Source: Saccharomycopsis crataegensis
Taxonomy: Eukaryota; Ascomycota; Saccharomycetes; Ascoideales; Saccharomycopsidaceae
Direction: 5' to 3'
NCBI RefSeq assembly: GCF_037102585.1
Contig: NW_027043824.1
Coordinates: forward strand, 558,001 to 622,000
Length of the DNA stretch: 64,000 bases
Each line of letters begins with the position of its first letter. The stretch's first letter is position 1. Under the pieces are notes generated by a model. The model was not told the origin of the DNA. It saw nothing but the letters and a program-made list of their open reading frames with translations, and ran no database searches. Both the position numbers and the translations under genes were made by a program. Positions 41,901 through 52,084 of the stretch are shown here, piece by piece.

Positions 41901-44497
41901 TCAGAAGTCTCCATACACTCCACCAAAAATCGCGACGAATTGAGTTCACACAAAGTTTGGAGCAAATCCATAAAATATTGCTTGTTATAATAGCACGGAC
42001 TCAAATTGATGTTGGCAATTGGTAAAAATGAATTTTTAACTTTGTCGTCGGGCTTCTCTCCATTATTGTTGTCACATGAATCAAACACTGAGGTGATAAT
42101 TTTATCAAAAAGTTGTCGTTCTTTATCTTTAGATTTATCAGAATCAATGGAAATATTTGATAACTCCACCAAATTCACTAACACCACCAAGAATGACGAG
42201 ACGGAGTAATCTTTAGACGAATCAAATAATTTTTTGATCGAACTTTGGATCACCGCGATTTCATTCTGTTTGATCACTGGCATGGTCCCATATTTCGAAT
42301 TATAATAAACAAACTTTTTTTCAAAATCCTCTGGGGGCCCGTTAATATAATAATTGACCCATTGCAAAGTTATGAAAATATTTTTCCAGTTCATTCCTAA
42401 AGATGAGCCCAAAGAAATCCCCAAATTTATCAACGCCCGCAAGGTGATCAAATGTCTAGAATTGATATATCGCGAATGTAAAACAAGCTGCCCGTTATTG
42501 TTACTTCCATGCGCACCGAATAGAGGACTGGAAGGATTCGAGGTGACGTTGGAAATGGTGGTAGCTAAAGAACTAAGATTTTGATTGATATTAGTGGCAT
42601 GGGTGGTGAACTTCGAGCTCAAGCTACTGAATAATGATTCCCCGAAAGATTTAGAGTCTTTTGCCCCCGGTTTTTCTTCAACCGCTGCCGCACTGAAATC
42701 AGAAGCAGATCTCGTATTTTGATCACCCACTTGTCCAGAATTGTTTTGAACTTGATCACTGTAAAATTCGTCGGTGTTATTAATTGTGGAAATTGAAAAT
42801 AACATGATAATATCGTCTCTTGGTTGATTCAATCCCAAAATCCCTGATGAGTAACAAAGTTTCTGCAAACTTCGGATTAGGTTATGGAAGCATTCGTTCG
42901 ATAATTTGGAATATAAAAACACTTCAAAGGTCGATAGCAAAACTTTATAATTCTTTTCAATGAGCGATTTTGAGAATATCACTTCAGATTTGAGAGTGTC
43001 TGATTCAATAATATCGGGATTATCAAGAAATTTCACTAGTTTACGGGTGGTGGATTTATCAGCTTCAGAAATCGAAAGATTCATCACATACTTGCCAATC
43101 CCTTCCACAAGATTATTGAAACAGGACAAAACCAAATAGTAAACGTAATTATCAGGAATATCTGGAGGGTTTGTCTTGTCTAGCATATCCATAAACGTAA
43201 TCTTATCAGGAGAGCCATCAATTAAAAATTCCGCCACCATTGGAGAAGGTTGATTAGGTAATGATGAGCCGGAACCTGTAGCAGTTGCAGTCAGAGATTG
43301 AGCTCGGTTAATATTTGATACCGGAGGATGCAACACCGATCTGAATTTCATTATCTTTTTCGAACCAGCAGAATTTATTAAACAGTACGAATTAATCAAA
43401 AAATCATTCAACACGTGTTTTCTGTCTTGATTATAATCATACTCTTTGAAGATCGCCTCGACTAAATTGAAATCTTGGAAAATCCCATTGAATATCTCTA
43501 ACACGATAATTTTTTTCCAAATTGGTGATTCCAAATCGTTGAGGATCATGTGGTTTAATAAAGAAATGACAATTTCACATTCGATGTTCAAGATCTGCAA
43601 ATTCTTTCTGATTAATAAATATACGATCCTGGCAATTCTCACCACCACACTAAATTCTTTGGTGGGTATAGATAAAGATCTAAGGAATATCGGGGTGATT
43701 CTGAATCTTAACAAGTATCCCATTTCCGTATGCTTGATGAACACCGATGTGAAATTATTCAAGATTGATTCGATCAATTCTAATAGAAACGTTTCTGTCA
43801 AATAGCTGAACTGTAAAAAACATGGTTTATGATGCTCGATCAACGAGCACAAATCATCGAAAATTCTATAACAATCATAAACGTTATCAGAAACTAAGAT
43901 TTTTTCATCATTATCCACTTTCACCGGGTGTGACTTGATCACATGTGAATCATCCAATTTGTCCTCATTGCTAACCTTATCAAAAATGAAAATGATCAAT
44001 TGTTGTAATGTCGCTGCGGCGGTATTGACCACCACCTGGGGTTTACTAGGACCTTGTAATACTGCACAAATGAATAAAAGCTTCGACACCAATGTATCAT
44101 TCATTTGATCGCCAAAAGTTTGGTAAATTGTTGGCAACAATTGCAATACTTTCAATTGAATCTCAAGCGGGAGATGAGACGCCTCTATTAGAGAATCTAG
44201 AATATTTTCAAGCGAGCCGATCGGTAATCCGTGGGCAGATATAAGGCGGTGTAAACAGTGGATGGCAATGCTACTAAATTTCGCATTTCTCGATTGACAA
44301 GATAAGATGAACGGGGTGATGAAATTTGGCTCTTGGGTTAAATAATGGAGGAAATCTTGTTCTTTTTGCTTAGAAGGATCATAGGACTTCAAGATGTTCA
44401 ATGAAGATTCAGCAGCGTGTTTGATTTCACTGTTTCTTCTCCTTGATTCTGAGATCAAGCTTGAAAGATCCGTGGAAAGCGCCGCTACGGTGCTCAT
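38918..44497 (-). CDS. MON2: Mon2, large Arf-GEF-like trafficking scaffold
   Basis: The 1,859-residue protein is Mon2, a relative of the Sec7 Arf activators without the catalytic Sec7 domain. It works with Dop1 and Neo1 at the trans-Golgi and endosome in vesicle and vacuole traffic. The N-terminal DCB region (LSTDLSSLISESRRRNSEIKHAAE, LQGPSKPQVVVNTAAATLQQLIIFIF near residue 150) and the downstream HUS-type helices are characteristic. The rest is alpha-helical repeat with acidic loops. It is longer than the S. cerevisiae protein (1,636). Start at ATG 44497. The last residues (KKMMRISRR) are encoded within three 20-base tandem repeats, so the extreme C-terminus is unlikely to be conserved. A Gly run occurs near 1665. 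Confidence 0.92.
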   Translation of the reverse strand: MSTVAALSTDLSSLISESRRRNSEIKHAAESSLNILKSYDPSKQKEQDFLHYLTQEPNFITPFILSCQSRNAKFSSIAIHCLHRLISAHGLPIGSLENILDSLIEASHLPLEIQLKVLQLLPTIYQTFGDQMNDTLVSKLLFICAVLQGPSKPQVVVNTAAATLQQLIIFIFDKVSNEDKLDDSHVIKSHPVKVDNDEKILVSDNVYDCYRIFDDLCSLIEHHKPCFLQFSYLTETFLLELIESILNNFTSVFIKHTEMGYLLRFRITPIFLRSLSIPTKEFSVVVRIARIVYLLIRKNLQILNIECEIVISLLNHMILNDLESPIWKKIIVLEIFNGIFQDFNLVEAIFKEYDYNQDRKHVLNDFLINSYCLINSAGSKKIMKFRSVLHPPVSNINRAQSLTATATGSGSSLPNQPSPMVAEFLIDGSPDKITFMDMLDKTNPPDIPDNYVYYLVLSCFNNLVEGIGKYVMNLSISEADKSTTRKLVKFLDNPDIIESDTLKSEVIFSKSLIEKNYKVLLSTFEVFLYSKLSNECFHNLIRSLQKLCYSSGILGLNQPRDDIIMLFSISTINNTDEFYSDQVQNNSGQVGDQNTRSASDFSAAAVEEKPGAKDSKSFGESLFSSLSSKFTTHATNINQNLSSLATTISNVTSNPSSPLFGAHGSNNNGQLVLHSRYINSRHLITLRALINLGISLGSSLGMNWKNIFITLQWVNYYINGPPEDFEKKFVYYNSKYGTMPVIKQNEIAVIQSSIKKLFDSSKDYSVSSFLVVLVNLVELSNISIDSDKSKDKERQLFDKIITSVFDSCDNNNGEKPDDKVKNSFLPIANINLSPCYYNKQYFMDLLQTLCELNSSRFLVECMETSDSALAFNNEEVFVEGEASMTSLKFVFNYLIGLSINRGLSSQFRIKSVTIFNSILKSISKEEFSNSGKEEHITNDGNAVEFKLLTFMFYLFQNIDQFQKHDDELFSQQQKRGDDENNNSLITIVAAPVLNCEFEIISRSLENLKDLLDMFGVGFHRSSWSLVFKIIDLSFEFFEYGDPLNLQKLSEVNASYGLMEKKSELTKLSFEILQLILGDFLTVLPLNIIKILINSIHRFANQGFDINISFSAISHFWQVSDYIRELLTTEIPEGSYEKGNEILIGTVNSEDDLINYVQNEINDDNDIPEKDSSEQKFVAYSCLWIYLLKVLVDISNNQKDQVRNGSIQTFFRILDSHGKHLSSWHLCYSIVISSLFTIRPKILRTANWEELSTIKQEWSETLILIMSGIVKFYDNYFADFDHLEIGVALEYWTGLIKYFEDILLLNWNNCDLKLYQSFNDLLAPFVGKQDDKTTAIPTEIIDLLFNFWSGRNVSYNITLNKHYQDSLTSLMRSFVPLSEILGTRMDGLKIKKSLNLLNSAVKYPILPTYFNDNVYPTDLQKSVLDNLKLITDNDDPEVQSDVILQLISNIVLPFSTRSQIKEQLSKNRLPKDTKVCSFVSLSYYSVIILESQVKRINDFKPLLQNQSMIILISSLLEPIKQNAKGILAGSKKKSLAASSSLKIDLSSAKELWVECIKIILFVVHQITGILAKDDAVDEINVDTKKTFWQLIVELYKTTLMVSSNNGDYEEFNVTTLQDLRLQIVPYISLRCFPEQLVDNFANYILDCSYVYEKDEIELSLLEETGGGGGGMAKKPEKDLDQIVENFVNFDFDNDIPLVKPLKYVERYKINLICLNDLIELCKIPEKQADDNEAEDEGKTIVWESQTLISQKVLPCLIIRTLYVLRKFISHGSLINQVPLSKIEKLEMIIVLKGLNDLIFNFNDATPQEKSKKYQQLSVILPLVIKMIPLCGKVRGISGLVESFFYDYNENSKKMMRISRR

Positions 44498-45144
44498 CTA
44501 TACTTTCAAAACGCTGTGGTTATTATGATGATTGATTCACTCTGTAATTGTTCACTTCTAATGATGCTTCCCCAATTTATAAGAATCAAATACAACACAA
44601 ATTAGGCCCCGTTGTAGTGATTCTTGCCTTCCTAAGCCTTTGCATTGTTATCATGATGGCTGTGAAATAGTCTGGTAAAACACAACAATAAAAATGCAGT
44701 CACGTGTGGTGGATTTTTTTTTTCTCACCACGTCAACATGTTTTCACACACACACACACATTATTTCACTCTCACAAATTGATCATGTTATGGACAATTG
44801 TAGGAAATATATATTTTAAGCACTGTCAATTATCCCCAGATTAGATTATATAAATAAAAGAAGAAACTTATGGACATTTTGTAACGTAAGCTCAGGTTAA
44901 GCAAACATACCGTTATAAAGGAGTCTATTCTTAAGGAACTCTTTTAAATAAACTAGTCAAAGACAATTAATTGCAATATATATGAAAACAGAACAAAAGA
45001 AAAAAAAATTATGCTATAGAAAGTTTTTCATGCTGAAACAAGAGAACCATATCTTGAAGATATTGTTCTCTGAATATTTATTTGTATAAGAAAAAAAAAA
45101 AAAAAGAATTCAAGTCCAAAAAAAATGGGATTTTCAGACATTTT
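44498..45144. other. Upstream region of MON2 and 3' flank of CHS3
   Basis: About 650 AT-rich bases with a CACGTGTGG element near 44702, an (AC)n tract near 44747 and an A16 run near 45090. No gene was seen. Confidence 0.55.
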
Positions 45145-48100
45145 TCAACGGTCGTGGTCTTCATTTGTAACAGCTAATAAGTTTCCTGGTTCATCAGAGG
45201 CAAGGTCTACCAAACTTCCATCAGCCTTACTATCATTCATTGGGTTCCAAGCTTCCCCTGGAACACTCAAGTTGAACGACTTTATTCTTTCTATTTCAAA
45301 CTCCCTCCATCTTCTCATCACAATATGAGTGGCATCAAAATCACCTTCTTCATCTTCGTGTCCTTTATCACCAGCAACTTTACGAGTGTCACCCCAACTG
45401 AAATCATCGAATTTCCAATAAGCATAGGTCGGTAACACAAAATTCCAAATTGGTAAACCCACTAGGTAAATCAACATCCATAAAATGTACGATAATCTGG
45501 AAACAGTAGCAACAATCAATAGGGCTGGTAACCCAAAAACAACCGCTAACAAAGTCAAAGTTAACACAGGAGTAGGCTTTTCAATGCATGCATAAATAAT
45601 AACGTAGATAGTGAAAACAATTGCAGCTGGTAAAACTAAGGTACCGATCAATTCAATAAAAATAACAAATTGCATAGAGAAGCAGAAAGTACCGCATAAA
45701 TCCTTGACAAGAACCAATTCCATGAGATTATGAACGGTGGAATTAATCCAACGACGTCTTTGAGATAATAAGACCTTGAACTTGTCAGGGACAATAGTTT
45801 TACAAGCAGCCTTGGCAATGAACACTTGTTTTCTCTTAGGGAAGGTCCGTAACATTAATGTTGACAAGAATCTATCTTCTCCTAATAACAAAAGGTTCTT
45901 CTTATGCAAGGTATCAACCACATTATCGGAATATCTTTCGACAATATCCGGATTTGCCAATATAGGAACCCAGTAACCATCTTTACCCTTTGGAGCCTTG
46001 ATTCGGTACATACAGAAACAACCTGGTAAACAAGTAACACAACCAAATACACTTTCAAACGCCTTGGCCTGATGATGAGAAATAAAATACTCAAAAACCT
46101 GGATAGCGGTAGTGAAAGAAGAACTCTTGTTTGAAATTTTAGTTTCACCGCACAACCCCATGACTTCGTTGTCTTGTACCATTGTAGCAACCATATGAGT
46201 GAGAGAATCTGGGTAGACTTTAGTATCTGCATCGACCATTAAAACAATTTCGTACATTTCCGCCATTAATCCCGTCAATGACCAAATATTGGTCAAGATT
46301 TCATAATCCAATCTACTCATTCTTTCGTTGAAAGTCACTTTTTGTAAGAAAGACATTAAAATGATTTGCGAATCTCTTTTACCTCTGTTACCAGGCTTTG
46401 CCGCACCTTGTTCAGCCTCGGTACCACATTTCACAACACAAATCATTGGAATACGTTGTTGTTTTTCTGATGGAACAGTATCATCATCATATTTATAGTA
46501 TCCGGCGAAAACCTTTGCTTTATTGTGTCTCTTTGAACCTTGGGCAACAGCAACGTAAGAATAAGCTTCGATCTCCTCTTCAGAAATCACCAAGTCGGTC
46601 ATCATATCAATGGCAATATCAGATGTATATCTATCGTTACCTGAACCCTTAATTAACCCATCACAAATAACGAATAAAAGCTTGTGAGAGTTTGGATAAT
46701 CAGTAGTGGCCAAAGAATCTAAGGTTGTTCTCATACCCGCTTCATCTTCAGAATAACAAGTAACTAAACAAATTGTATGAGCCAACGGATATCCAAACGG
46801 TTGATAAGTAACCGGTGGTTGGGAGACAACTTTTGGGTGGATCAAGTCTGCGGAAAGGCTATTCAAATTCTGGTTATCTTCAAATTTGGTAGAAACAAAT
46901 GGATTTTGTAAAGATTTTTTCGATTGGGCCAATCTTGAGTTGGCATAAAATGAACTTCTCAAGTCATCTTGACTTTCAGATCTTGTCATCAAGTCTCTGG
47001 ATTTAGTCTTTTGCAAGGCCATAGAAGTCATTTCCAGATCTTCGTTTTGCTGATCTTTAAACATATCAAAGTCACCAAAAGATGACATTCTAGAATGTCT
47101 CTTACCTCCAAGGAAACTTGTTCTGGAGGCACGCTTGGAGTAATTAGCTCTTTGCTTCTGTGGAACTTCTTTAATAGGTCCTTGTGAATAAATGTTTTCA
47201 GACCAATCTTCGATTTCATCTAGTCTCTTATTCATTGTTTTAAAGTCTTCAACACTGGCACCTTGCTTAGGGGACACAATCCATCTAAAATAACAGGCAA
47301 CAAAAAACTTGGCAAAAATGATAGACAAAATAAATGTCAACAAGGAATAAAGCACAATATCAGAAGCGATACACCCAATGGAGTCAGAGTCGATGGTTCC
47401 AACTTTGATAATTTCCTGTAAACATCTACCGTGCCTTTTGCCCTCTGAAGACGCCAACATAATACTAATATCTTTTCCATGCAAGTTTTCATCATCTTTC
47501 AATTTATCAAAAACTTCCGGGTATTCGAGATCGGTGTATTGAATCCAGTCTATCAAACTCAAATCCAACACATCACCGTTGTAAACTACCAACTTTCTAG
47601 ATGAATTTTTAATATCATCCCAGGAAAAATATACATCACCGCCGGCTTTTAAACTATAATAACTCAGACGAGCTAAATCTGAAGTGTGACAAGCATACCC
47701 ATCGTAATACTCTTCGGTGAAATTGACTTTGGTGGAGCCATCCTGGGAAAACATTTTACATGGCATATACCATGCCACCTCTTCGCCGGATTTTGGAATG
47801 GTACAGTTGTCTCTTGGGGTGATCAAACCTTTGCAATTACCATTGACATTCTGGAAAAGAAATGAGCCATCCAAGCCACCAGCATTGACAGGGGAGTACA
47901 AAACGTTGGTTCCGGCTGGAATACCTTCAGCCGCAGGATGTAATGAGGTAGTTAAATCATAGGCCTGTCCATTAATAATAAGGTATCCAGTACCAACCTC
48001 ATTGTTTCTAATTTTAGTTGGAGAGGCTTTACAAACTGTTCTAGTGAAACCAAACACTAAAAATGCCACGATTGCACCTAAGCAAAAGATAATGGTGACC

Positions 48101-48762
48101 AAACCAATTTTTTCTCTCCAAGCAGTTTGTTGCTCCTTCTTTGGCATACCAAATAACTTCAAAAGAGGGGCTGGTGCCCAAAAACTCACAACAGAACAGT
48201 AAAACAACCATACTCTATAGAAAGATGATTTCTCACCAGCCTCCACTTTGATTTTTTTGGTTTCAGTGTAATAATTCTCGGAACCCCTATAACCCATTGG
48301 GTTCAAGCGACTAATCTCGTTAACTCGCTCATCATCGTCTTGGTACCCTAGCCCATCAACTTCGTCATTCAATCCGTAAAGTTCTTTACCATTTTTACGA
48401 CGAAGGGTTTCGTCATCCCCATCGAGATTAGAATTCATATCCTCAAGGGGAATACCGTCTTCTGCAAAACTTTGGCCATCCGTATAGGACTTTCTAGATG
48501 TATCATAGGACTTTTTTGAAGGCGATCCTCGTACCTCTTGAATTGATCCTAATATTGGATTAGCTCCTGTTGTTGATTTTTGGATATTAATATGGCCAGC
48601 TTCTCTATTGGCAACTTGATTATAGTAAAAATTAGGGTGATTTGAATCGATCTTCGCTCTTTCTGGTCTCACCAAAGACCTCTTTCGGCTAATACCAGTA
48701 GCGGCTTCTGGATCATATCCACTATATTTTGACAGATATGTCAGTTTATTTGGTTTCGACAT
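45145..48762 (-). CDS. CHS3: Class IV chitin synthase Chs3
   Basis: The 1,205-residue plasma-membrane enzyme polymerises UDP-GlcNAc into the bulk of cell-wall and bud-neck chitin. The N-terminal 170 residues are polar (LTYLSKYSGYDPEAATGISRKRSLVRPER). Two membrane segments lie near 195 and 223, and a long luminal part and a further span near 475 follow. The catalytic domain contains LVTCYSEDEAGMRTTLDSL (about 675), VDADTKVYPDSLTHM, QVFEYFISHHQAKAFESVFGCVTCLPGCF, LLGEDRFLSTLML and the QRRRW signature near 1002. SWGDTRKV near 1135 is typical of class IV. C-terminal membrane segments follow QRRRW. Activity and transport in yeast depend on Chs4-7 and exomer, known from the family rather than seen here. 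Start at ATG 48762. Only a few CTG codons are used. Confidence 0.97.
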   Translation of the reverse strand: MSKPNKLTYLSKYSGYDPEAATGISRKRSLVRPERAKIDSNHPNFYYNQVANREAGHINIQKSTTGANPILGSIQEVRGSPSKKSYDTSRKSYTDGQSFAEDGIPLEDMNSNLDGDDETLRRKNGKELYGLNDEVDGLGYQDDDERVNEISRLNPMGYRGSENYYTETKKIKVEAGEKSSFYRVWLFYCSVVSFWAPAPLLKLFGMPKKEQQTAWREKIGLVTIIFCLGAIVAFLVFGFTRTVCKASPTKIRNNEVGTGYLIINGQAYDLTTSLHPAAEGIPAGTNVLYSPVNAGGLDGSFLFQNVNGNCKGLITPRDNCTIPKSGEEVAWYMPCKMFSQDGSTKVNFTEEYYDGYACHTSDLARLSYYSLKAGGDVYFSWDDIKNSSRKLVVYNGDVLDLSLIDWIQYTDLEYPEVFDKLKDDENLHGKDISIMLASSEGKRHGRCLQEIIKVGTIDSDSIGCIASDIVLYSLLTFILSIIFAKFFVACYFRWIVSPKQGASVEDFKTMNKRLDEIEDWSENIYSQGPIKEVPQKQRANYSKRASRTSFLGGKRHSRMSSFGDFDMFKDQQNEDLEMTSMALQKTKSRDLMTRSESQDDLRSSFYANSRLAQSKKSLQNPFVSTKFEDNQNLNSLSADLIHPKVVSQPPVTYQPFGYPLAHTICLVTCYSEDEAGMRTTLDSLATTDYPNSHKLLFVICDGLIKGSGNDRYTSDIAIDMMTDLVISEEEIEAYSYVAVAQGSKRHNKAKVFAGYYKYDDDTVPSEKQQRIPMICVVKCGTEAEQGAAKPGNRGKRDSQIILMSFLQKVTFNERMSRLDYEILTNIWSLTGLMAEMYEIVLMVDADTKVYPDSLTHMVATMVQDNEVMGLCGETKISNKSSSFTTAIQVFEYFISHHQAKAFESVFGCVTCLPGCFCMYRIKAPKGKDGYWVPILANPDIVERYSDNVVDTLHKKNLLLLGEDRFLSTLMLRTFPKRKQVFIAKAACKTIVPDKFKVLLSQRRRWINSTVHNLMELVLVKDLCGTFCFSMQFVIFIELIGTLVLPAAIVFTIYVIIYACIEKPTPVLTLTLLAVVFGLPALLIVATVSRLSYILWMLIYLVGLPIWNFVLPTYAYWKFDDFSWGDTRKVAGDKGHEDEEGDFDATHIVMRRWREFEIERIKSFNLSVPGEAWNPMNDSKADGSLVDLASDEPGNLLAVTNEDHDR

Positions 48763-50412
48763 TTAAACCAGTGGTTGAATATTGTTGAAATTTTGCCAAA
48801 AAAGTCTGGATCAACGGTTTAATTTGAGGACTTTTTGACAGGAGAATATCTGGGGAGGATCTGAAGAGAGAGACGTTAAATAAAAATACAAGAGTCTCTT
48901 TACAATAGCAATGTAATGTGAGTCGGTTCAAAAGGATAGATCAAGAGCTTGCGAAGGTTGAAAAGTTTTCTAAAAAACTGGTTTTGTTGAAATCAACGAA
49001 CTTGTCAACCCGAGAGGAAGAACCGAAGAGGAGTTATTTGTAGCTCTCTGAGTGAACGAACAAGTAAGAAATAGCGCAGCGTGTCTAGTATATGTTAACT
49101 ACCGGAAAATCACCACGACCAGACCAATCTCTTCTTGGTTGTGGAGTAAGATCAACGGAGGGTTTTTACGTTTTCAGACAAAACAATTTTTGTGTTATTT
49201 GTTATTATCATGTTAGTGGCCGTGCCGGAATTTTCCTTTTTATTTTTAATTTGGTTTTTCGTGGCCGCTGCCGTACCGGATGGCCGGTAAAAGTAGCAAA
49301 TGGAACGAATTTATGATTATGTTGTGGCTGCTGGGTGGCTGCTGGGTGGCTTTATGTTATACCCGTTGAATAGAGCATGTTATTCCTGCTAGGCTGGTTA
49401 CATTGTAGCTGTCTTCATTGTATTATCTGTTGAACATCTACTGGTTGTACTCCATTTGGGGGAGTGGTGGTGGTAGGAGAGGAGGCAGAGTATTCTCAGC
49501 CATTACAACAGTATCCTTGGTTTGGGTTTGGTTAAATGTTTACTGGCTCTTTCTTATTTAAATCTAAGCCCTCTTCTCGTGGCCAGAAGGATTACCAAAT
49601 CCTTAAGTAGTGAAGTTCTATTCGTAGTGGAAGCAGCAATATTACCAGATTCAGGTATGCAGCACCGACAACAGACAGAGCCAGATGATTGTTAATGCAA
49701 CAACTGTAGAACTCTGATTCCAATAAAGGAATGTATACCAGGAAATAAAGTTACTACAATCCATCATTCGTCAATAACCATGTAACCATCACTGCCTTGT
49801 TTATAGAAATTTGAATAAACAACTAAGGTACCCCCGACAACAACATGTCTAAATCTAGATATGTATAAGGCAACCATTGTTAACAACCACAGGAACTGCC
49901 TATGTTCCCCCTTGATGTGCGCTTTTTTGTATACAAACTTAGTCTAAAATTATGGTTCAGACACTTACAGACGCACCACCGTTTGTACAAAGTGGTGTTG
50001 TTCAACGTTATATAAGCAAAAATTATACTTAGGTATATAAACAGAAGCAAACTGTTGCCACAGTCAACAAAAATAAAATAACCTAAGATGTCATAGACGG
50101 CGCTTTTTTGTGTTTTGTTTTTTTGTATTGAGCCACTTCCGGTATCGCATCTGAGGTAATCCAAAGCATCTTTTAAAGGTATTCTCAAAAGCAATTGATC
50201 AATATAGAGAATCCTAACTGTAAATTTGACGGCTTTGGCCTTTATATGTATATATATATATGTAAACATAATATAGTCAGCGTCTGGATGATAGCTTATC
50301 AAACACAATCTTTCAATTCCACATGATCAAAGGGAATTTGTTTGTCGTTTTGCCAACATAGCTTCATAATTCTCTCTGCAGTAAACTTCTTCTTCCTTTG
50401 CAGCTTTTTTTT
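48763..50412. other. 1.65-kb upstream region of CHS3
   Basis: A long presumptive CHS3 promoter and the 3' flank of the spliced gene. It has a CTGGGTGGCTG duplication near 49328, T-rich stretches near 50110, and (TA)n near 50248. A 129-codon minus-strand ORF (ATG at 50269, stop at 49880) has no recognisable feature and I do not call it. Confidence 0.5.
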
Positions 50413-51376
50413 TCACCAATATCCAAGTTTTTTTGCCAACCTACGCTTTTCCCGTAGTCGATACTTTTCAATTCTTTCATCCCTCACTTCGATTTTGAAT
50501 CGATCCTTTAATCTCTGAGCATGTAACTTCTGACTTTCCTTTTCCTTATTCTGTTCATCCTCAAGAAAATATTTGGCTTCTTTTTGGTTTTCCTTCTCCT
50601 GTCGTTTCTGTTGCTGCCAAATAGATTGGTTGGATTTTCTATAATTTTTGAAATCATGAAAAAGTCCACCACGGTCAAGTTGGATCTTGTTTGCAATCAC
50701 TTTGGTTTGTTCCTTGATATCTATAAATAAAAAGTAATAGAACAATTATTAGTATTCTGAATTGGAGAGAAGAAAAAAATTGAAAGCAATACTTTGAACT
50801 GCTGAAAGATTACCATTAGTCCTTTTTTTTTTGTTTTTTTAACATACCTTTTGCGAATTTTTCTGTTTGTGTATTAGATAATTTGACAAAATTTATCCTA
50901 AACACCGAGGTATCCTGTACTACCTTATTCTGTTCCTTTCTTTGACGATCTAATTCGGCTTGATGTTGCCTTTTTTCCTCCGCCAACGCCGCTCGAAGTC
51001 TTCTTTTGACTTCCCTATTATCGACTATTTTGAAGTATATTGCTACTTGTGTTAATATAGTTATACTAAGAGAGAAACAGTCCTTGCCTTTTCATATAAA
51101 ATTAAATACCCACTTTTTATGTGTAGGAACCCCTTGTATTTATTATAATCCTTCTTCATTGCCCTGTGCTGTTTTTGCATGCTATTTATTGCTGCCAATG
51201 AAGTTAGTAATTGTTATCACTTGAAAGCTGAAATAATACATCATCGTTTGTATCTGTTATCTTTTAGATCTATGTTTGCATTTTTTTTGTTTTTTCCATT
51301 CTCTTGCTATAGTATCCACAAGATCTAACATACCCAAGATGGCATTGCTTCTGAACCTTTCGCCAAAGTCTGTCAT
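50413..51376 (-). CDS. Intron-containing gene for a small charged coiled-coil protein (4 exons in preferred model)
   Basis: No single frame shows this gene. Preferred exons are 51334-51376, 51110-51191, 50848-51014 and 50413-50720, giving 600 coding bases and 199 residues in continuous phase. It begins MTDFGERFRSNAIL, continues through Lys/Arg/Glu/Gln-rich helix (RRLRAALAEEKRQHQAELDR) and ends LREKRRLAKKLGYW. Intron 1 has GTATGT and a perfect TACTAAC 12 bases before CAG. Intron 2 has GTATTT, TATTAAC and TAG. Intron 3 has GTATGT, TACTAAT and TAG. An alternative three-exon model skips exon 2 and uses the acceptor before 51024, also in phase, for 175 residues. The protein is strongly helical and basic, with no signal peptide or membrane span. 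I do not recognise its family. Intron 3 is the surest part. Confidence 0.7.
50721..50847 (-). other. Intron (127 bases) of the spliced gene
   Basis: GTATGT donor at 50847-50842, TACTAAT branch point near 50752-50746 and TTTATAG acceptor at 50727-50721. The flanking exons join in phase (AAA G plus AT ATC), and both sides read as the same kind of charged helical protein. Confidence 0.85.
51015..51109 (-). other. Probable intron (95 bases) of the spliced gene
   Basis: GTATTT donor at 51109, TATTAAC branch at 51057-51051 and AATAG acceptor at 51016-51015, in phase with both neighbours. A nearby AATAG at 51026-51025 would serve the alternative model that skips the preceding exon. Confidence 0.5.
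51192..51333 (-). other. Probable first intron (142 bases) of the spliced gene
   Basis: GTATGT donor at 51333-51328, perfect TACTAAC at 51209-51203 and GGCAG acceptor ending at 51192. It separates a 14-codon first exon from the rest, a common arrangement in yeast. Confidence 0.65.
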
Positions 51377-52084
51377 AATGGAGCAACAGATCTGGTCAAA
51401 TAATATGTGCCACTGGTACAGACAGCTTGTCAAATAGACAATTGAGAGAACAATATCTGTGTTTGTATATAGGAATGATCTGATGGAACTGGGGTAATGA
51501 GATAAAAATAAAAGAACGTAAAGAAAAGACATCTTCAAAAGATCTCCCGCATTATTGTTCTGGTCACGGTACTTTCAGCCGCTTATCAGCCGCGAAAAGA
51601 AAATGAAACGCCGCTCCCGTGGGACTTAGCGACATTCAACCAACCATATGTAAAACCTCTTTCTTGTCACCCTTTTGGAGAAAAATGACTAGCGACTACG
51701 AATTTTAAAGGCTTCTCTTTGTAGATATCTTATTTGTATTGTCACTACTCAATATGGCATTCCTGGATTTTCCACTTCATTATACTTTAAATAAATATTC
51801 TTGAGTGCTTAAATAATCACACATGTGAAAATCTTTAAAAATGAATTTGAGAGATTAAATTATAAAAACTATTGTTTAGTATGTGGTAGGACTCCATATA
51901 TATATATATATACTAGTAAAGATTCATTGCTTGAGTCACCGTTACCTGTAGTATAGGAATGTCTCATGTGTGAACGGAATCAGGCTACACGTTGGCAAAA
52001 AGCCTTATAATATAATACAAAAAGAAAAAAAATTATGTAGAAATACATACAAAATAAAATCCTGAAATATAACATCGTTTAGTA
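51377..52084. other. Upstream of the spliced gene; 3' flank of the decayed factor
   Basis: About 700 AT-rich bases with (TA)n near 51895-51911 and no recognisable gene. The promoter of the spliced gene should lie at the low-coordinate side. Confidence 0.5.

Noticed and set aside
49880-50308. A 142-codon minus-strand frame upstream of CHS3
   Set aside because: It opens with TTG; the first ATG is at 50269. No motif is recognisable and the composition is like surrounding AT-rich DNA. It could be a remnant, but I cannot support it.
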